Source: an uncultured Bacillota bacterium (lineage in GTDB: Bacteria; Bacillota; Clostridia; Oscillospirales; Oscillospiraceae). From it: a DNA stretch of 25,547 nucleotides. The notes below the pieces were generated by a model. The model was not told where the DNA came from. It made no database searches and worked only from the letters and a program-made list of their open reading frames with translations. The position numbers were made by a program, and so were the translations under genes. Positions 23,524 through 25,547 of this stretch are shown piece after piece; the stretch's first letter is position 1; each line of letters starts with the position of its first letter. The stretch lies in contig CALACZ010000086.1 of NCBI GenBank assembly GCA_937890735.1, positions 1 through 25,547 of the forward strand, written 5' to 3'.

Positions 23524-24837
23524 GTGTACTCTTCGGCGTATGTCTGGGCGCGCGTTCTGAGCCATATGGAAAACCGGCTGACCGGGGAGATCGTGTCGGC
23601 TTGGTTTGACGACGCGGAGGTCGTCGAGCTGACGGAAAAGCGGCTCGTTTTGTACACGCCTACGGCGTTCCGCCGCGATTTTATCCGCACGCGCTGCGGC
23701 GATTACATCCGCGAGGCGCTCGCGGAGCTGTTTGACCGCGTGCCGGAGCTCGTCGTTTTGTGTGAGGACGAGCTGGAGAGCTTCCAGAACGGCGCGGGCG
23801 CGGCGGATTTTGTGGACAATAATCCGCAGTTCACGTTTGAGACGTTCGTGGTCGGTCCGTCGAACCGCTTTGCCCACGCGGCGGCGCTGGCGGTGGCGAA
23901 CAAGCCCGCCGACTCCTACAACCCGCTGTTCATCTACGGTCCGTCGGGGCTGGGCAAAACGCATTTGCTGTACGCCATCGCGTCACATCTGCGCAAAACG
24001 CACCCCGGCTACAACGTCGTGTACATCAAGGGCGATCAGTTTACGAACGAGCTGATCGAGGCGGTCAAAAAAGGGCAGAACGTCGAGTTCCGCAGCAAAT
24101 ACCGCGGCGCGGATCTGTTTCTGGTGGACGATATTCAGTTCATCGCGGGCAAGGAATCCACGCAGGAGGAGTTTTTCCATACGTTCAACACCCTCTGGGA
24201 AAATCACCACCAGATCGTGCTGACCGCCGACCGTCCGCCCAAGGAGATGCTCAAGCTCGAGGACCGGCTGAAAACGCGCTTTGAGTGGGGTCTGCTTGCC
24301 GACATTACGCCGCCGGACTATGAAACGCGGCTTGCCATCATCACAAACAAATGTGACAGCATCGGGCTTAAAATGCCGCCGGAGGTGTGCGCGTACATTG
24401 CGGAGAACATCACGACGAACATCCGCCAGATCGAGGGCACGGTCAAGAAGCTCAAGGCGTATCACGATCTGTCGATGCTGGTGATGGACGTGCCGCACGT
24501 TGCGCGCTGCATCAAGGATATGCACAAGGGCGAGACCGAGGCGATCCCCACGCCGTCGATCATCATCTCGGAGGTCTGCCGATTTTATTCCATCGAAGAG
24601 CAGGTGCTGCGCGGGACGCTCAAAAATAAGGCGACCGTGGAGGCGCGGCAGATCGCGATGTACCTCATCCGCAAGATGACGAATCTGTCGCTGCCCGAGA
24701 TCGGGCGCGAGTTCGGGCGCGATCACGCGACGGTCATCCATTCGCTGAAGAAGATCGACGCGGCATTGTTGGACCGAAGAAGCCCGGTGAATGATACCAT
24801 CCGGGACATTACAGCGAGTATCAATAACAGATTGTAA
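23524..24837 (+). CDS. dnaA: Chromosomal replication initiator protein DnaA
   Basis: DnaA binds DnaA boxes at oriC, oligomerises with ATP and opens the duplex. The 437-residue protein has the N-terminal interaction domain I (1-80), a short linker, the AAA+ domain with NPQFTFETFVVGPSNRFAHAAA, Walker A GPSGLGKTH (139-147), Walker B LVDDIQFIAGK (D202, D203) and TSDR-type region TADRPPKEM, and a C-terminal DNA-binding domain with LSLPEIGREFGRDHATVIHS. The start is GTG 23524, with an AGGGGG site about eight bases ahead. The length is normal. It lies next to the origin and dnaN, the standard order in Firmicutes, though a repeat element separates it from the DnaA boxes. Confidence 0.97.
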   Translation: MYSSAYVWARVLSHMENRLTGEIVSAWFDDAEVVELTEKRLVLYTPTAFRRDFIRTRCGDYIREALAELFDRVPELVVLCEDELESFQNGAGAADFVDNNPQFTFETFVVGPSNRFAHAAALAVANKPADSYNPLFIYGPSGLGKTHLLYAIASHLRKTHPGYNVVYIKGDQFTNELIEAVKKGQNVEFRSKYRGADLFLVDDIQFIAGKESTQEEFFHTFNTLWENHHQIVLTADRPPKEMLKLEDRLKTRFEWGLLADITPPDYETRLAIITNKCDSIGLKMPPEVCAYIAENITTNIRQIEGTVKKLKAYHDLSMLVMDVPHVARCIKDMHKGETEAIPTPSIIISEVCRFYSIEEQVLRGTLKNKATVEARQIAMYLIRKMTNLSLPEIGREFGRDHATVIHSLKKIDAALLDRRSPVNDTIRDITASINNRL

Positions 24838-24855
24838 CGACTAAAATTTTAGTCG
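24838..24855. repeat. Perfect 18-base palindrome after the dnaA stop codon
   Basis: CGACTAAAATTTTAGTCG begins on the base after the dnaA stop codon. It overlaps the first bases of the composite element (GTCGTAACG). It could be a duplicated end of the element or a small hairpin that ends the dnaA message; there is no T run after it. Confidence 0.6.
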
Positions 24856-25179
24856 TAACGTAGGGGCGGGGCAAGCCCCGCCCGCCTGTTGCGACAATGG
24901 ATACTGTAGCGAATCCCCGTGGCAGTGACAGTTTGCATGACTCAAATGGCTTCCCCCGGGGGAAGCTGTCAGCCGAAGGCTGACTGATGAGGGCAGGGGA
25001 GCACCAGCGGATAGCTTTGCAGTTTCGTATTATTGCAAGTGCTCCCCGACCCTCGTCCGGCGCTTCGCGCCACCTTCCCCGAGGGGAAGGCATGGGTGCG
25101 CGCCGTTTCGCGGGGCGTGCGTGTAAGATTTGTTTTTACATCCTGCCGGGAGGGGCAAGCCCCTCCCCTACGTTACGAC
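24852..25179. repeat. Composite foldback element between dnaA and the DnaA-box cluster
   Basis: The two ends (24852-24885 and 25146-25179) share the outer GTCGTAACGTAGGGG in inverse orientation. The left stem is CGGGGCAAGCCCCG while the right is AGGGGCTTGCCCCT, so the stems have changed but both still pair. The core at 24948-25090 is nearly the same REP-like unit as at 11854-11998, including TGTCAGCCGAAGGCTGAC, GATAGCTTTGCAGTTTC and CGGCGCTTCGCGCCACCTTC. There is no gene inside. The 612 bases between dnaA and dnaN thus consist of this element and then oriC. Confidence 0.8.
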
Positions 25180-25217
25180 GAAACGCGGCGGCGCGCTGCA
25201 AATCCTGCGCGTGCAAC

Positions 25218-25372
25218 TTATCCACATGGTTGGGTTTTTGTTGACTCGCATAATGTGGAATACTGTGAAACGGGTGTTTCACAGATGGGGCTGTGGAAAG
25301 GCTGGTTGTTTTCCACATTGGGCTGTGGAAAAAATGTGCCTGATATGGCTGGCTGAAACGGGGTTTTCCACA
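25218..25372 (+). other. oriC: Replication origin oriC: DnaA-box cluster
   Basis: One perfect DnaA box TTATCCACA stands at 25218-25226. Seven more or less close variants follow: 25254-25262 (minus, TATTCCACA), 25264-25272 (minus, CGTTTCACA), 25275-25283 (plus, TGTTTCACA), 25292-25300 (minus, CTTTCCACA), 25309-25317 (plus, TTTTCCACA), 25324-25332 (minus, TTTTCCACA) and 25364-25372 (plus, TTTTCCACA). The density and the position between dnaA and dnaN identify the chromosomal origin. The two CACA-type boxes at 25264-25283 make one perfect palindrome. Confidence 0.92.
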
Positions 25373-25383
25373 GATCGAATGCC

Positions 25384-25409
25384 CTACTACGTCTTACTAC
25401 GAATATATT
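25384..25409 (+). other. Probable origin-unwinding region with DnaA-trio-like triplets
   Basis: Eleven bases after the last DnaA box come CTACTAC, GTC and TTACTAC (25384-25400) and then the AT-only-like GAATATATT (25401-25409). In Bacillus subtilis the unwinding element lies next to the last box and carries repeated TAG-type triplets on the other strand (DnaA-trios); the arrangement of box, short GC spacer, TAC/TAG triplets and AT tract is the same here. The AT tract is short. Confidence 0.6.
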
Positions 25410-25449
25410 CCCTTCCTTTCTTTAAAAGAAGGGGGAAAGAGGTGCTGAA

Positions 25450-25547
25450 ATGAAATTCACCTGTGAAAAAGTCCGGCTCGTCTCGGCGATCTCCGTCGCC
25501 TCGCGCACGGTGGCGCAGAAGAGCGCCATCCCCGCGCTGGAGGGCAT
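25450..25547 (+). CDS. dnaN: DNA polymerase III beta clamp, 5' part only
   Basis: DnaN is the sliding clamp that keeps the replicative polymerase on DNA. Only the first 32 codons lie in the window: MKFTCEKVRLVSAISVASRT followed by VAQKSAIPALEG, which matches the start of clamp domain 1, where the family has a helix and then a PALEG-like turn. AGAGGTG precedes the ATG. The position right after oriC is the usual one. The rest runs off the window edge. Confidence 0.93.
   Translation, partial: MKFTCEKVRLVSAISVASRTVAQKSAIPALEG

Noticed and set aside
22804..23560. Several short open frames with Leu-Thr-Ala-Ser-Leu-Gly-type products
   Set aside because: They are translations of the REP-like units. 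The same peptide strings recur in different frames and places, as expected of repeats that are not genes.
24841..25449. Plus-strand open frames between dnaA and dnaN
   Set aside because: They run across the composite repeat and the DnaA boxes and have no ribosome site or family likeness.

Overview
The window is GC-rich DNA from a low-branching Firmicute. Protein similarity, the large Gram-positive-type SRP RNA and the abundant palindromic repeats point to a Clostridia member, probably an Oscillospiraceae/Ruminococcaceae gut bacterium; this assignment is an inference from gene content and sequence character only. The right end carries the chromosome replication origin: dnaA, a cluster of DnaA boxes with an unwinding element, and the start of dnaN. 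Most housekeeping genes to the left are on the minus strand, which is the leading strand if replication proceeds leftward from this origin.

Layout. 1-979: pta (minus, missing its last codons). 1070-4891: a wecC-wecB-rhaB operon (minus) that makes UDP-ManNAcA and ends, unusually, with rhamnulokinase. 5177-6739: putP (plus), with a strong terminator. 7046-7352: SRP RNA (minus), just downstream of acpP (7368-7586). 7676-12774: rpoD, dnaG, dgt and a YigZ-family gene (minus), the classic dgt-dnaG-rpoD macromolecular-synthesis block, but with repeat elements in two of its gaps. 12776-14305: hflX and rpmE (minus). 14412-15578: tmcAL (minus), divergent from ackA (15718-16914, plus). 17396-18630: an ECF sigma factor with a membrane-anchored partner, probably its anti-sigma factor (minus). 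18761-22804: a ymdB-yhaO-yhaN operon (plus; phosphodiesterase plus SbcD/SbcC-like nuclease and ATPase). 23524-25547: dnaA, oriC, dnaN (partial).

The gene-free stretches are mostly repeats. Three kinds recur: (i) hairpins with a fixed GTAGGGG flank and a stem whose sequence changes from copy to copy while staying paired; (ii) REP-like elements of about 90-170 bp, each with two or more hairpins; and (iii) TATTCAC-rich inverted repeats. Kinds (i) and (ii) combine into about 300-bp composite elements, one with perfect 34-bp terminal inverted repeats (11780-12081). A second composite sits between dnaA and the DnaA-box cluster.

No new defence, mobile or biosynthetic gene system was found. The least ordinary content is the repeat architecture and its position at the origin, the split of pta from ackA with the acetate-using tRNA enzyme beside ackA, the rhaB gene inside a ManNAcA operon, and the close acpP-SRP RNA arrangement.
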